DNA of 62,791 bases, taken from NCBI GenBank assembly GCA_013390605.1, contig JACAUB010000001.1:5261-68051 (forward strand), in the 5' to 3' direction. Shown piece by piece: positions 7,560 through 16,684 of this stretch. Below the pieces are notes generated by a model. That model saw only the letters and a list, made by a program, of their open reading frames with translations. It did not search any database and was not told the DNA's origin. The position numbers and the translations under genes are program-made. This stretch comes from Bacteroidota bacterium (lineage in GTDB: Bacteria; Bacteroidota; Bacteroidia; Bacteroidales; Cfx3-03). Positions within the stretch are counted from its first letter, which is position 1. Each line of letters starts with the position of its first letter.

Positions 7560-10022
7560 TTAGAAGTCGAAGTTCATCGAAAGCATAATTCCAAATTTAC
7601 TAATACGAGGATGGTCAAGGTGTGAAAGACGCCAAACTGCATCAACTCTTAAAAATCGAAGGATATTTTCAACACCGACTCCTGTTTCAAAATATGGCTT
7701 GTTTAGGCTTGAGGTACCCACTGGTAATACTGCATAGCTCGAATTCTCTGATGAAATAGACCCAACTACTCCTTTTGCCCAGGCCAATTCGCGCCACTTA
7801 AGCTTTCGCATTAATGGAATATGGTTTAAGAACAAGCCGTTGAAATGGTGGGTATAACTTACACTCAAATATTTATCACTCACAAATTCGTAGTAATTCA
7901 TCAGGTTAAATGCATATTCATCAAACCAATATGTTTCATTTCCAGAGTGAATTTTAAGTAAAGTATAGGGTACTTTCCCCCAAACTCTTCCAGCTTCAAT
8001 CTTGTATGATGAATATCCCCATGTTAAAACATTAAACCAATCTTCCATTCTGAATTGTAAACGGTGATATGTATAGTCACTTCCAAGAAAGTTTTTGGGA
8101 CTATAGCCATATTGAAGTTCAATAATTGGATATTTCGCTCCTAAACTAATTCTTTCGAATTCGCCCATTTGTACTTTCTCTCCGATTGCAAGACGGGTAT
8201 TGATACCGAATTCAGTGGTAGTGATATTGGGTTTAAGAATAGTATCATTGTTGGGTCCGAGTACTTTAAAGGGGCCACTAATTGGCGCGAACATACGTCG
8301 ATGTGTGATGGTAAAAGTATTCATTAATCCAGGAAACCATTCATGATCGTATGATGCTTTTACCTGATCTACCATTGAAAGCTTATCGGCAGGATTTCTT
8401 CTGAAAAGGGAGGCTAGAAGAAAATCCTCTCTGAAAGCATTTAGACCGGTTCCCAGTTGTTCCAGATCGTGTTGCATATCTAAACTCAAAGCTTTTCGTG
8501 GAAGCTTATTGAACATATAAATAGCACCGGCACCATATTTAATATCTTTATCTAATGTTCCGTAAGCAACATGTCCTGATAACATAATTTTAGTACTGAA
8601 GTCGTTGCTTGTACGCCCTCCGATTCTAAAACGAGTACCCTCTAAGGAGTTGAAACTTAGAACAGACATGTAGGGTCCCCATTCAAAATTGCCTTTTACA
8701 TAGTACCCACTTGTAATCATTTTGACTACATTAAGATAGGTGTTGAAAATGGGTAGATTTTGCAATGTATCTATCATATGATAGATCGTTTTTTCTTTGG
8801 GTGATAACTCTTCATGCCGGGATTTCTGCCAAAAAGCAGCATCTTTTTTTAATGCATCCGGATCAATATATACTTCAAGTGGTTGTTTATAAAATTTTGA
8901 AGCTAGAGACTTGTTTAGTACAAAATTGCGATATGTTGTTGTCTTAGTGCCATAAAACCCCATGTTAGATTTTGAATGCTCTAATATGTTAAAGTCAACT
9001 ACCATTTTATCTTTCGTCAGCATCCAATAATTATCTACAATATCATATTCCTGACTGATATGTAGATCATTAATAAAGTTAACATTAGCTTCAGGCGACA
9101 TTTGCATTTCAATACTTTTTACAGCAAAAGTGGTGTCGTGTACCCAGAAGTTTCCAGAGAAAGTATATTCTTGTTTTCGCTTGGGTCTGAATGAAAGTTT
9201 ATAGCACCATTTGTTCCCTATTTTAGCACTATCGAGAAGCATATATTTATAAAATACCAATCCGAAGTTAGCTACAGGACTTACAAAGTTTTTCTGAAAA
9301 ATGCTGATATAATTATCATAGATATTTACATTTTGAATCATATCGCCAAGAAATTGCGAAATGCTGGCATTGTCAACTCCGGATACCTTACTTGCTTTAA
9401 TTTTTTCAATATGATCTTTGGGATCCTTACGATAAAATACATCTGAAAGTGTTTCTGATAAGAAAATGGGCAGATATACTTTACCATTTACTGCAGATGT
9501 ATCAACATAATCGAAAATGAATTTGAAAGGTTTTAGGAGCTTTTTGTTTTTAAATGCTTCCGTAATATTATTAGCATCAAATTCAATTTTATTATAGGCT
9601 TCATATTGATAAGCATCTAGTCTATCACGATCATTATTGCGTTTACTGGCAATAACTTTCTTCATAAACTTGATTGCAGGATTCTCGCCTGGAGTAATAA
9701 CTACAGCATCAAGCATTACGCTTTCAGGTTCAAGTTTTATATTGATTTCTTGATATTTATTTTTTAAAACAGGAACGGTTTTTCGTTTATATCCCATCAT
9801 TGTGACCACAAGTGAGTCACCGGCATTTTTGGTTTCCATAGAAAACTTTCCGTTTAAGTCACACGTTGTTCCTAAGGATGTACCCTTAAAAAAAACATTT
9901 ACCATCGGTAATGTTTCTCCTGTGCTTGCATCACTTATCTTCCCAGTAATACGTGTAGTCTGAGCTATTGCAATAAATGGCAATAATAATGTGATTACTA
10001 ATAGTTTAGTCTGTATATTCAT
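7560..10022 (-). CDS. DUF5686 outer-membrane protein with carboxypeptidase-regulatory-like domain
   Basis: A secreted envelope protein of 820 residues. The signal peptide (about 1-20, ending AIAQ) is followed by a CarboxypepD_reg-like sandwich (about 23-100, with GKISDASTGETLPMVNVFFKGTSLG). A long DUF5686 region then runs to the end and is rich in alternating beta-strands and aromatic residues, finishing MLSMNFDF as outer-membrane barrels do. The family is widespread in Bacteroidota and its biochemical role is not established; a barrel in the outer membrane is my inference. A 6-bp inverted repeat (GTTAGT, 4 bases, ACTAAC at 10026-10041) sits just upstream of the start. Confidence 0.85.
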   Translation of the reverse strand: MNIQTKLLVITLLLPFIAIAQTTRITGKISDASTGETLPMVNVFFKGTSLGTTCDLNGKFSMETKNAGDSLVVTMMGYKRKTVPVLKNKYQEINIKLEPESVMLDAVVITPGENPAIKFMKKVIASKRNNDRDRLDAYQYEAYNKIEFDANNITEAFKNKKLLKPFKFIFDYVDTSAVNGKVYLPIFLSETLSDVFYRKDPKDHIEKIKASKVSGVDNASISQFLGDMIQNVNIYDNYISIFQKNFVSPVANFGLVFYKYMLLDSAKIGNKWCYKLSFRPKRKQEYTFSGNFWVHDTTFAVKSIEMQMSPEANVNFINDLHISQEYDIVDNYWMLTKDKMVVDFNILEHSKSNMGFYGTKTTTYRNFVLNKSLASKFYKQPLEVYIDPDALKKDAAFWQKSRHEELSPKEKTIYHMIDTLQNLPIFNTYLNVVKMITSGYYVKGNFEWGPYMSVLSFNSLEGTRFRIGGRTSNDFSTKIMLSGHVAYGTLDKDIKYGAGAIYMFNKLPRKALSLDMQHDLEQLGTGLNAFREDFLLASLFRRNPADKLSMVDQVKASYDHEWFPGLMNTFTITHRRMFAPISGPFKVLGPNNDTILKPNITTTEFGINTRLAIGEKVQMGEFERISLGAKYPIIELQYGYSPKNFLGSDYTYHRLQFRMEDWFNVLTWGYSSYKIEAGRVWGKVPYTLLKIHSGNETYWFDEYAFNLMNYYEFVSDKYLSVSYTHHFNGLFLNHIPLMRKLKWRELAWAKGVVGSISSENSSYAVLPVGTSSLNKPYFETGVGVENILRFLRVDAVWRLSHLDHPRISKFGIMLSMNFDF

Positions 10023-10086
10023 AATGTTAGTATTAACTAACGTTTTAATTAACTAAGGTGCCTATTATATTTAATAGGTAAATAGT

Positions 10087-10443
10087 TTATTCTGTTAATT
10101 TATTTTCTTTTAGCGCATCCCAAAATTCAATTGCACGACGGGTATGCGGAATTACAATGGTTCCTCCAATTAAATTAGCAATGGCAATGGTTTCGAATAA
10201 TTCTTTGTCATTTACTCCTAATTCGAAACACTTTTGTAAATGATAACGAACACAGTCGTCACAACGAAGTACCATTGATGAGACTAAACCTAATAATTCT
10301 TTCGTTTTAACTGGAAGTGCGCCTTCCATGTAAGCATTTGTATCAATATTATAAATTCTTTTAATGACTAGATTATCTTCAGATAAAATTCGTGCATTCA
10401 TCTTTTCGCGATACACATTGAAATCTTTTACTAAGTCGCTCAT
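10087..10443 (-). CDS. AhpD-like carboxymuconolactone decarboxylase family protein
   Basis: A 118-residue all-helical protein of the AhpD/CMD superfamily. The redox motif is visible as C61-D-D-C64 followed by H68 (RCDDCVRYH), the pattern of AhpD-type disulfide or peroxidase-linked members, so a role in thiol-based peroxide defence is plausible. It lies 64 bases upstream of the DUF5686 gene on the same strand. No ahpC is nearby, so a specific partner cannot be named. The start ATG at 10443 gives a full-length domain. Confidence 0.85.
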   Translation of the reverse strand: MSDLVKDFNVYREKMNARILSEDNLVIKRIYNIDTNAYMEGALPVKTKELLGLVSSMVLRCDDCVRYHLQKCFELGVNDKELFETIAIANLIGGTIVIPHTRRAIEFWDALKENKLTE

Positions 10444-11166
10444 TATAATTTGATTTATTTATTTTGAAATGGTTTAATACCTTAAGAAATACTTTTAAAC
10501 GATAAAACCCTTGTTTTTATTGTTATGTAGCAATAATTGCGATATTCAACTTAGTGCTTTAGTATAAAATGAATAATATTATTCAATGACATTCAGATGA
10601 TTATAAATCGTAAAAGAATAGTATAACTTTAAACAAATGTTAATTGTTTAAGTTATATGCAATACAATTAAAATAAGTTCGTTAAATTTACTCTGTGAAA
10701 ATTTTGGAAGTACAAAGATAAATATTTTAAAAGCGGGAAGAATAACTGTCGAATCTTGTATATTCTGGCAAAATGAACAATAATACTGATGCTGAAAAAT
10801 ATTTTTTCGATAATTTTAAAATTAAATATTTTTTTCTTGTTTTTATACTTCTTTTTTTCCAAAATTTGCAACCTTTTTGATTTAGTCTAGGGAAAAAGCT
10901 ATTTTACACTGTTTCAATTTATTATTTTGATTTTGGAATGTTATCTTTTGAGATGATATTCTCTTATTGTGGAATAAAAAAAGAAAATAAAAAGTTAAAA
11001 AGCTTTTATTTTAATAAACAGAAACATATTATTTTGGTTAACTTTGTGTAAAGCACCTTAAATAATCAGAAAGACTTCTCAACGCTCAACGCTAATAAAA
11101 ATAGTTGAGTAAAAACAAAATAATGATACTAATAAAAAGCTGTTGGCAAATAAATTAAGGACAGAA
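10444..11166. other. Long AT-rich gap with a recQ promoter candidate
   Basis: About 720 bases between the divergent AhpD-like and recQ genes, with many A/T runs and no convincing gene. The only minus-strand open frame (10668-10871) is low-complexity Lys/Phe/Ile and is not credible. A perfect -7 box TAACTTTG at 11039-11046 points toward recQ, without a clear -33 TTG. A direct repeat CTCAACG at 11078-11090 and a small hairpin (CTCAAC 11085-11090 with GTTGAG 11104-11109) lie in the leader of roughly 115 bases. Confidence 0.5.
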
Positions 11167-13365
11167 ATGGCGAATAAGAAGGACTATCCTCTACATGACT
11201 TACTCAAGAAATTCTTTGGGTTCGAAATTTTTAAGGGGACTCAGGAGGCGATAATCAAGAACCTAATGGCTGGGAATGATACGTTTGTTATCATGCCTAC
11301 AGGAGGCGGCAAATCTCTTTGCTATCAGTTACCTGCATTGGTTTTGGATGGCACTGCCATAATCATCTCACCTCTTATTGCATTAATGAAGAATCAAGTT
11401 GATGCAATTCGGAATTTTGGTTCAGAAACAGGCATTGCTCATGTGTTAAACTCATCTCTATCTAAAGCGGAGATAATTCAAGTAAAGAATGATCTGAAGA
11501 GTGGTCATACTAAATTATTATATGTAGCCCCAGAATCTTTAACTAAAGAAGAAAATGTAGCATTTCTGAAGGATATCGATATCTCTTTCTATGCTATTGA
11601 CGAGGCACACTGTATCTCCGAGTGGGGACACGATTTCAGACCAGAGTATCGTAGGTTACGACCAATTATTGAACAGATTGGAAAGAAAGTACCTATTATA
11701 GCTTTAACAGCTACGGCTACTCCTAAGGTGCAGCAAGATATTCAGAAAAACCTGAACATGATGGATGCAACTGTTTTCAAATCATCATTTAATAGACCTA
11801 ACCTCTATTATGAAGTACGTGAGAAAACAGGTGATGTTAGTAAAGATATTATCAAATATATAAAGGGTAATTCTGGAAAATCAGGTATCATATATTGCCT
11901 GAGTCGCAAAAAAGTTGAAGAGATTGCTGAGACCCTTCAGGTAAATGGTATTAAAGCCCTGCCATATCATGCTGGTTTAGATTCTGCAACTCGCGTTGAG
12001 AATCAGGATAAATTTCTGATGGAGGAGGTTGATGTTATTGTTGCTACCATTGCATTTGGAATGGGTATTGACAAACCAGATGTTCGTTTTGTAATTCATT
12101 ATGATATTCCCAAAAGCCTGGAAGGATATTATCAGGAAACTGGTAGATCAGGTAGAGATGATGGCGAAGGCAATTGTATAGCTTTTTATAGTTATGAAGA
12201 TATTCAGAAACTTGAAAAGTTTATGAAAGGCAAGCCTGTTGCAGAACAAGAGATCGCTAATCAGCTGTTATTGGAAACTGTTGCTTATGCTGAATCATCT
12301 GTTTGTAGGCGGAAACTCTTGCTGCATTATTTTGGTGAAGTCTATGAACAGGATAATTGTGGTAATTGCGATAACTGTCTTCAACCTAAAACACGTGTTG
12401 AAGGACAAGAGTACGTTGAAATGGTACTTGAAACAGTTATTGCGGTTAAACAACAGGAAAAAGCTAAGCAACTTGTTCAGATATTAGTGGGGAAAACTTC
12501 TGCTACTATTAAGGCCGCCAAGTATGATAAGCTTGAAAACTTTGGTAAAGGTTCTGATAAAGATGAACGATTTTGGGATGCTGTTATTCGACAAATGTTG
12601 ATAGAACTATTGCTTACAAAGGATATTGATAACTATGGACTATTAAAAGTTAGTCCAGAAGGTCATAAATTTCTTAAAAAGCCCTATTCTTTTAAAATTG
12701 TTTGTGAAGTAGCTCCAGAAGAATCAGACGATGAAGATTTCTTTGCTGGTGGTGGAGCCGGTACTTCTACTGCTGATAAAACACTGTTTTCTTTATTAAA
12801 AGATTTGCGTAAAGATATTTCACGTAAAGAAAATATTCCTCCATTTGTAATCTTTCAAGATCCGTCTCTAGAGGATATGGCTATTCAATATCCTATTAAT
12901 ATGGAGGAGTTGAAACAGATCACGGGAGTAGGATCGGGCAAGGCTTTGAAATATGGTCAACCTTTTCTTGAGCTGATTAAACATTATGTTGAGGAGAACG
13001 AAATTATCCGCCCAATGGATATGGTGGTTAAATCGGTTGTTAATAAATCCGGCTTAAAGGTTTATATTATTCAAAATATTGACAAGAAAATTGCGCTTGA
13101 AGATATCGCTTATGCAAAGAATATGACATTAAGCGAGTTACTTACAGAAATAGAGCGGATTGTTTCGTCAGGAACACGCTTAAACTTGTCATATTATTTG
13201 GATGAATTTGTAGATCCATACCACCAGGAAGAGATATTTGAATATTTCCGTACAGCCGAAAGTGATTCAGTAGAAGATGCTTTGGTTGATCTGGGAGAAG
13301 ATGAATTTACCGAAGAGGAGATCCGATTAATGAGGATTAAATTTATGTCTGAGGTAGGTAATTAA
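11167..13365 (+). CDS. recQ: ATP-dependent DNA helicase RecQ
   Basis: A 3'-5' DNA helicase for recombination and fork repair. Domains in order are: DEAD-like motor with Walker A TGGGKSLCYQ and box DEAHCISEWGHDFRPEY; helicase C domain with QETGRSGRDD; the zinc site SVCRRKLL..CGNCDNC; RQC winged helix; and HRDC (about residues 535-610, PPFVIFQDPSLEDMA). An acidic C-terminal tail of about 100 residues follows. The frame opens at a TTG (11143), but the ATG at 11167 is the more natural start and gives about 732 residues, the usual length for Bacteroidota RecQ. It appears to be a single-gene transcript with its own terminator. Confidence 0.95.
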   Translation: MANKKDYPLHDLLKKFFGFEIFKGTQEAIIKNLMAGNDTFVIMPTGGGKSLCYQLPALVLDGTAIIISPLIALMKNQVDAIRNFGSETGIAHVLNSSLSKAEIIQVKNDLKSGHTKLLYVAPESLTKEENVAFLKDIDISFYAIDEAHCISEWGHDFRPEYRRLRPIIEQIGKKVPIIALTATATPKVQQDIQKNLNMMDATVFKSSFNRPNLYYEVREKTGDVSKDIIKYIKGNSGKSGIIYCLSRKKVEEIAETLQVNGIKALPYHAGLDSATRVENQDKFLMEEVDVIVATIAFGMGIDKPDVRFVIHYDIPKSLEGYYQETGRSGRDDGEGNCIAFYSYEDIQKLEKFMKGKPVAEQEIANQLLLETVAYAESSVCRRKLLLHYFGEVYEQDNCGNCDNCLQPKTRVEGQEYVEMVLETVIAVKQQEKAKQLVQILVGKTSATIKAAKYDKLENFGKGSDKDERFWDAVIRQMLIELLLTKDIDNYGLLKVSPEGHKFLKKPYSFKIVCEVAPEESDDEDFFAGGGAGTSTADKTLFSLLKDLRKDISRKENIPPFVIFQDPSLEDMAIQYPINMEELKQITGVGSGKALKYGQPFLELIKHYVEENEIIRPMDMVVKSVVNKSGLKVYIIQNIDKKIALEDIAYAKNMTLSELLTEIERIVSSGTRLNLSYYLDEFVDPYHQEEIFEYFRTAESDSVEDALVDLGEDEFTEEEIRLMRIKFMSEVGN

Positions 13366-13394
13366 AACCCAAATAACATATTTCTTGTATATTC

Positions 13395-13440
13395 CAACTA
13401 CTGGCTTAACTTTGTAAAATTAAGTCAGTAGTTGTTTTTA
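13395..13440 (+). terminator. Rho-independent terminator of recQ
   Basis: A 14-bp stem (13395-13408 with 13421-13434, one G-U pair) closes a 12-base loop and runs directly into TTTTT. It lies between recQ and the OmpH-like gene. Confidence 0.85.
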
Positions 13441-13459
13441 ACCAAAACCCAATTAACAC

Positions 13460-14128
13460 ATGTCAGAAGAATTCAACCAAGAAGTGGACCAGGCTACCGA
13501 ATCAAACGAGCCTCAAGAACAGAAAACCAACATTAATCTTATTTTTAACATTGTACTTTCTATTGCCGTAGTTGTTTTATTTGTGCTTCATTTTGCCGGA
13601 AGCAAGAGTGGAAACAGTGAAGTAGCAACAGCCGCCGGAGCAAAAGCAACGGGTAAAATTGCTTATATTAATGCTGATTCTATTTTGTCGCAATATGAAA
13701 TGGCAAAAGAAATTAAAGGTCAGCTTGAAGATAAAATGAAAAAGGCACAAGTTGAACTTCAGACACGTGAACAATCTTTTCAGAAGCGGGTTGGCGAGTT
13801 TCAACAACAAATTCAGAGTAAGTCAATTTCTCAGGAGCAAGCACAGAAAACCAATCAACAGCTAACCCAGGAAAAACAGTCTCTTGAAGGGCTTACGCAA
13901 CAGTATCAACAACTTATAGGTCAGCAGCAATCTGAACTTACTATTGCATTGCACGATACGGTTACTAATTTCCTAAAACGTTACAATAAGGATAGTAAAT
14001 ATGATTTTATTTTGAATTATCGTAATGGCGGAGACCTTCTTTTTCAGAATCCGGGTCTGGATATTACAACTGAAGTGCTAAAAGGCTTAAACGCTGATTA
14101 TAAAAAACACAACCAAGGTAAAAAATAA
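13460..14128 (+). CDS. OmpH/Skp-like periplasmic chaperone, membrane anchored
   Basis: This protein belongs to the OmpH family of coiled-coil chaperones that hold unfolded outer-membrane proteins in the periplasm. It has a cytoplasmic acidic N-terminus, a membrane segment (about residues 26-46) and GKIAYINADSILSQYEMAKE, the family's opening strand and helix. A long Gln-rich coiled coil (about 80-160) and a conserved end (YDFILNYRNGGDLLF..ITTEVLKGLNADY) follow. Unlike Escherichia coli Skp it carries an N-terminal anchor rather than a cleavable signal. The DUF4296 lipoprotein overlaps its stop by one base, so the two genes form an operon concerned with the envelope. Confidence 0.9.
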   Translation: MSEEFNQEVDQATESNEPQEQKTNINLIFNIVLSIAVVVLFVLHFAGSKSGNSEVATAAGAKATGKIAYINADSILSQYEMAKEIKGQLEDKMKKAQVELQTREQSFQKRVGEFQQQIQSKSISQEQAQKTNQQLTQEKQSLEGLTQQYQQLIGQQQSELTIALHDTVTNFLKRYNKDSKYDFILNYRNGGDLLFQNPGLDITTEVLKGLNADYKKHNQGKK

Positions 14129-14562
14129 TGAAAAAAGGCATTCTCTTTGCCGTTTTTTGCAGTCTCCTTTTGTTGGGATTTATGGGTTGCCATAAAAGAT
14201 CCCAACAAGTGGAGCTGTTATCGCGAGATAGTTTAGTAGAAATATTGGCCGACGTGCATATAGCAGAGAGTGCACTTCGGACAAATGCGGGGGGGCTTAC
14301 AGATCAATTCACCGCACGTCGTAATGCCTATTTTGAATGGGTGATGAAATATCATCATACCACATATGCGCAGTTTGATTATAGTGTAAAGCATTATCTT
14401 GAGAATAGTGATCGTTTTTCTAAGATGTATGATGGGGTGATCAACCGTATTAAGCAAAAGGAGTTGTTAAACAAAAGTGTCCCGGCTAAAGCCAAGACAC
14501 CTGTTAAAACACCAAAACAAAAAATAGATTCAATTAAGAAAGTTGATCATCTGAAAGACTAA
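14128..14562 (+). CDS. DUF4296 lipoprotein
   Basis: A 144-residue predicted lipoprotein with signal and lipobox FMGC (Cys21). The DUF4296 helical domain follows (about residues 32-110), recognised by RDSLVEILADVHIAESAL and by the spaced aromatic residues of YFEWVMKYHHTTYAQFDYSVKHYL. The C-terminus is Lys/Pro-rich. The function of the family is not established. Its start overlaps the stop of the OmpH-like gene (ATGA-type coupling), which suggests a joint role in envelope biogenesis. It converges on deoC. Confidence 0.85.
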   Translation: MKKGILFAVFCSLLLLGFMGCHKRSQQVELLSRDSLVEILADVHIAESALRTNAGGLTDQFTARRNAYFEWVMKYHHTTYAQFDYSVKHYLENSDRFSKMYDGVINRIKQKELLNKSVPAKAKTPVKTPKQKIDSIKKVDHLKD

Positions 14563-14585
14563 CTATTCTTTATCAAATATACTGA

Positions 14586-15434
14586 TTAAACAATCTTTTC
14601 AATTAATCTATCTACCAGACGGCTTGCTCCGATTCTGAATAATTTATTATTCAGCCATTCGGGGCCGAGGATGGTCTCTACGAGTTTTGTGTACAGAACT
14701 GCTTCCATTGGGCTCGAAATACCTCCAGCAGGCTTAAAACCGATCTTCTTGCCAGTTTTTGTGTAGTGGTCCTTAATGCAATTGAGCATTACCCAGGCTG
14801 CTTCTGGAGTAGCTGCAGGTTGAATCTTTCCGGTTGAGGTCTTAATGAAATCGGCTCCGGCTGCAATTGCGAGCATGGAGGCACTTTTAATGTTTGTTAA
14901 GCTTCCTAACTCACCGGTTTCAAGAATCACTTTTAAGTGTGCATCACCGCATGCTTCTTTTATCATCGCAATTTCATCAAATACTTGTCCAAAGTCGCCT
15001 TCCAGAAAAGTACCTCTGGATATAACCATATCCACTTCGTCTGCTCCTTGCTCTACAACATATTCTACTTCTGCACATTTCAGATGAATCGGTAATTGGC
15101 CTGAAGGAAATGCTCCCGCAACTGAGGCTACTTTTATTTCAGTTCCCTCAACCATTTCTTTTACAAAAGATACAAAAGGAGGATAAATGCAAACTGCTGC
15201 AACTCCTTTTATTCCTTCGCCCATTTCAGGTAAGGAAAGTGCTTTCTCGCAGAGTTGTTCTACGCGGTCGGCATTGTCGGAGCCTTCTAATGTCGTAATG
15301 TCAACGTAATTAAGTATTTCAATCAGTTTATTTCTATCAGGAAGGCCTTGTGCCTCTACTTCTGCGCGAATAGCGTCAACGGCTTGTTTCACGCTATTTT
15401 CATCTACAGGAAGGATTGTTGATATATCGATCAT
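14586..15434 (-). CDS. deoC: Deoxyribose-phosphate aldolase
   Basis: DeoC cleaves 2-deoxyribose 5-phosphate to glyceraldehyde 3-phosphate and acetaldehyde in deoxynucleoside catabolism. The Schiff-base lysine lies in DFIKTSTGK and the second catalytic lysine in GFKPAGGI. The barrel strands EVDMVIS and LKVILETGEL are also typical. The ATG at 15434 gives 282 residues, like the longer DeoC form of Bacteroidota. The frame continues to a TTG at 15458, which I reject because it abuts a perfect hairpin. The 65-base palindrome between era and this gene begins only 25 bases before the ATG. Confidence 0.93.
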   Translation of the reverse strand: MIDISTILPVDENSVKQAVDAIRAEVEAQGLPDRNKLIEILNYVDITTLEGSDNADRVEQLCEKALSLPEMGEGIKGVAAVCIYPPFVSFVKEMVEGTEIKVASVAGAFPSGQLPIHLKCAEVEYVVEQGADEVDMVISRGTFLEGDFGQVFDEIAMIKEACGDAHLKVILETGELGSLTNIKSASMLAIAAGADFIKTSTGKIQPAATPEAAWVMLNCIKDHYTKTGKKIGFKPAGGISSPMEAVLYTKLVETILGPEWLNNKLFRIGASRLVDRLIEKIV

Positions 15435-15459
15435 AGTATTTGTTTTTTGATGATTCAAA

Positions 15460-15524
15460 GATACGCATAATCGAAAAGAGGTTGGTCAAACATTTTGACC
15501 AACCTCTTTTCGATTATGCGTATC
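15460..15524. repeat. Perfect 31-bp-arm palindrome, bidirectional terminator core
   Basis: Arms 15460-15490 and 15494-15524 are perfectly complementary around the 3-base loop CAT. The inner part (AAAAGAGGTTGGTCAAA with its complement) is a classic terminator readable in both directions. The outer 14 bp (GATACGCATAATCG) extend the pairing beyond the A and T runs. It lies 25 bases after the era stop and 25 bases before the deoC start on the minus strand. Confidence 0.85.
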
Positions 15525-15549
15525 TTCTTTCTAATTCATTCTTTTCTGA

Positions 15550-16425
15550 TTATTCATATCCAAAATGACGCAGTGATCTTTCATCATCGCGCCAGTCTTT
15601 GGTTACTTTAACGAAAAGTTCCAGAAATACTTTTTGTCCTAAAAAAGTTTCCATGTCTTTTCGGGCATCTGTTCCGAGGCGTTTTATCGCAATACCACCT
15701 TTTCCGATAATGATACTTTTCTGTGTGTCGCGTGCCACATGTATTGTTGCCGCAATACGTGTAATCTTTGGTTCTTCAACAAACGACTCAATGACTACCT
15801 GCACAGAATAGGGAATCTCTTGTTTGTATAACAATAAGATTTTTTCACGGATAATCTCAGAAACAAAGAAGCGTGTACTCCGATCTGTTAGCTCATCTTT
15901 TGGATAGTATGGAGGACTCTCGGGTAGAAGTTCAAGAATTTTAGTGAGGACGGATTCAAGATTAAAATTATGTAGTGCTGAAACCGGGATACAGGTTGCT
16001 TTTGGAAGAAGCGCTTGTAGTTCGGTGAGTTTTTGCATGGCTACATCCTGTTCGCATTGATCAATTTTGTTCAGCAATGCAATAACAGGTATTGTTGAGT
16101 TCTGAATACGCTCTATTGTTTCTGGTTCCAGCTCTTTTTCGTTGACTTCTGTAACAAAAAGTATAATATCTGCATCCTCCAGCGCAGTCTCAACAAACTT
16201 CATCATCGACTTGTGCAGTTCGTAATGTGGTTTAACAATACCCGGTGTGTCAGAGAAAACTATCTGAAAATCATCACTATTAACGATCCCAAGGATACGA
16301 TGACGTGTCGTTTGAGCCTTTGGCGTGATGATAGATAATTTCTCGCCAACCAATGCGTTCATAAGTGTTGATTTCCCGACATTTGGCTTGCCAATAATAT
16401 TTACAAATCCTGATTTGTGTTCCAT
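15550..16425 (-). CDS. era: GTPase Era
   Basis: Era is a GTPase that binds 16S rRNA near its 3' end during 30S maturation. G1 is [11 protein letters not shown]3 is DTPG, G4 is NKID and G5 lies near PVSA. The C-terminal KH domain carries IIGKGGIAIKRLG. At 291 residues it is of normal length. It is divergent from the initiator tRNA and der, so two ribosome-related GTPases flank a translation-initiation tRNA. On the minus strand a weaker -7-like TTTCTTTG overlaps the tRNA promoter region. Confidence 0.96.
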   Translation of the reverse strand: MEHKSGFVNIIGKPNVGKSTLMNALVGEKLSIITPKAQTTRHRILGIVNSDDFQIVFSDTPGIVKPHYELHKSMMKFVETALEDADIILFVTEVNEKELEPETIERIQNSTIPVIALLNKIDQCEQDVAMQKLTELQALLPKATCIPVSALHNFNLESVLTKILELLPESPPYYPKDELTDRSTRFFVSEIIREKILLLYKQEIPYSVQVVIESFVEEPKITRIAATIHVARDTQKSIIIGKGGIAIKRLGTDARKDMETFLGQKVFLELFVKVTKDWRDDERSLRHFGYE

Positions 16426-16448
16426 TTATTAAATAATTCTTAAATAAA

Positions 16449-16480
16449 TTTGTTTTGCAAAGAAACTACTTATATCTTTG
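16449..16480 (+). promoter_or_regulatory. Consensus Bacteroidota promoter of tRNA-fMet
   Basis: A -33 TTTG (16449-16452) is followed after 20 bases by the -7 box TATCTTTG (16473-16480). This is the best housekeeping promoter in the window. Transcription would begin near 16487, about 36 bases before the tRNA. Confidence 0.7.
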
Positions 16481-16522
16481 CACTCGTTAATCAAGGACAA
16501 GAAAAATATTAAAAACATATAG

Positions 16523-16597
16523 TGCGGGATGGAGCAGTGGCAGCTCGTTGGGCTCATAACCCAAAGGTCGTAAGTTCGAATCTTGCTCCCGCTACCA
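16523..16597 (+). tRNA. Initiator tRNA-fMet (anticodon CAT)
   Basis: The gene folds into a full cloverleaf with encoded CCA. The anticodon loop is CTCATAA. The anticodon stem has the three consecutive G-C pairs next to the loop (TTGGG with CCCAA) that mark initiator tRNAs. The T arm is GTAAG, TTCGAAT, CTTGC. The acceptor is TGCGGGA with TCCCGCT plus discriminator A, so position 1 and position 72 are both U and do not pair. An unpaired 1-72 position is a second initiator hallmark (C1-A72 in Escherichia coli). Confidence 0.95.
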
Positions 16598-16600
16598 ACG

Positions 16601-16628
16601 AAAGGAACCAATTTTGGTTCCTTTTTTT
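16601..16628 (+). terminator. Rho-independent terminator of tRNA-fMet
   Basis: AAGGAACCA pairs with TTGGTTCCTT across a short AT loop and is followed by a run of seven T, ending four bases past the tRNA region. Confidence 0.85.
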
Positions 16629-16684
16629 ACATTTACCCAAATTACACCGTGCAGATTTTCTGTACAGTATTAAACACCTGTGGA

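Noticed and set aside
10668..10871. Minus-strand open frame of 67 codons in the gap before recQ
   Set aside because: Low-complexity Lys/Phe/Ile sequence in AT-rich DNA; no start context and no domain.
16583..16684. Extended start of der inside the tRNA gene
   Set aside because: The extension would translate tRNA and terminator sequence; the ATG at 16685 opens the conserved GTPase sequence.
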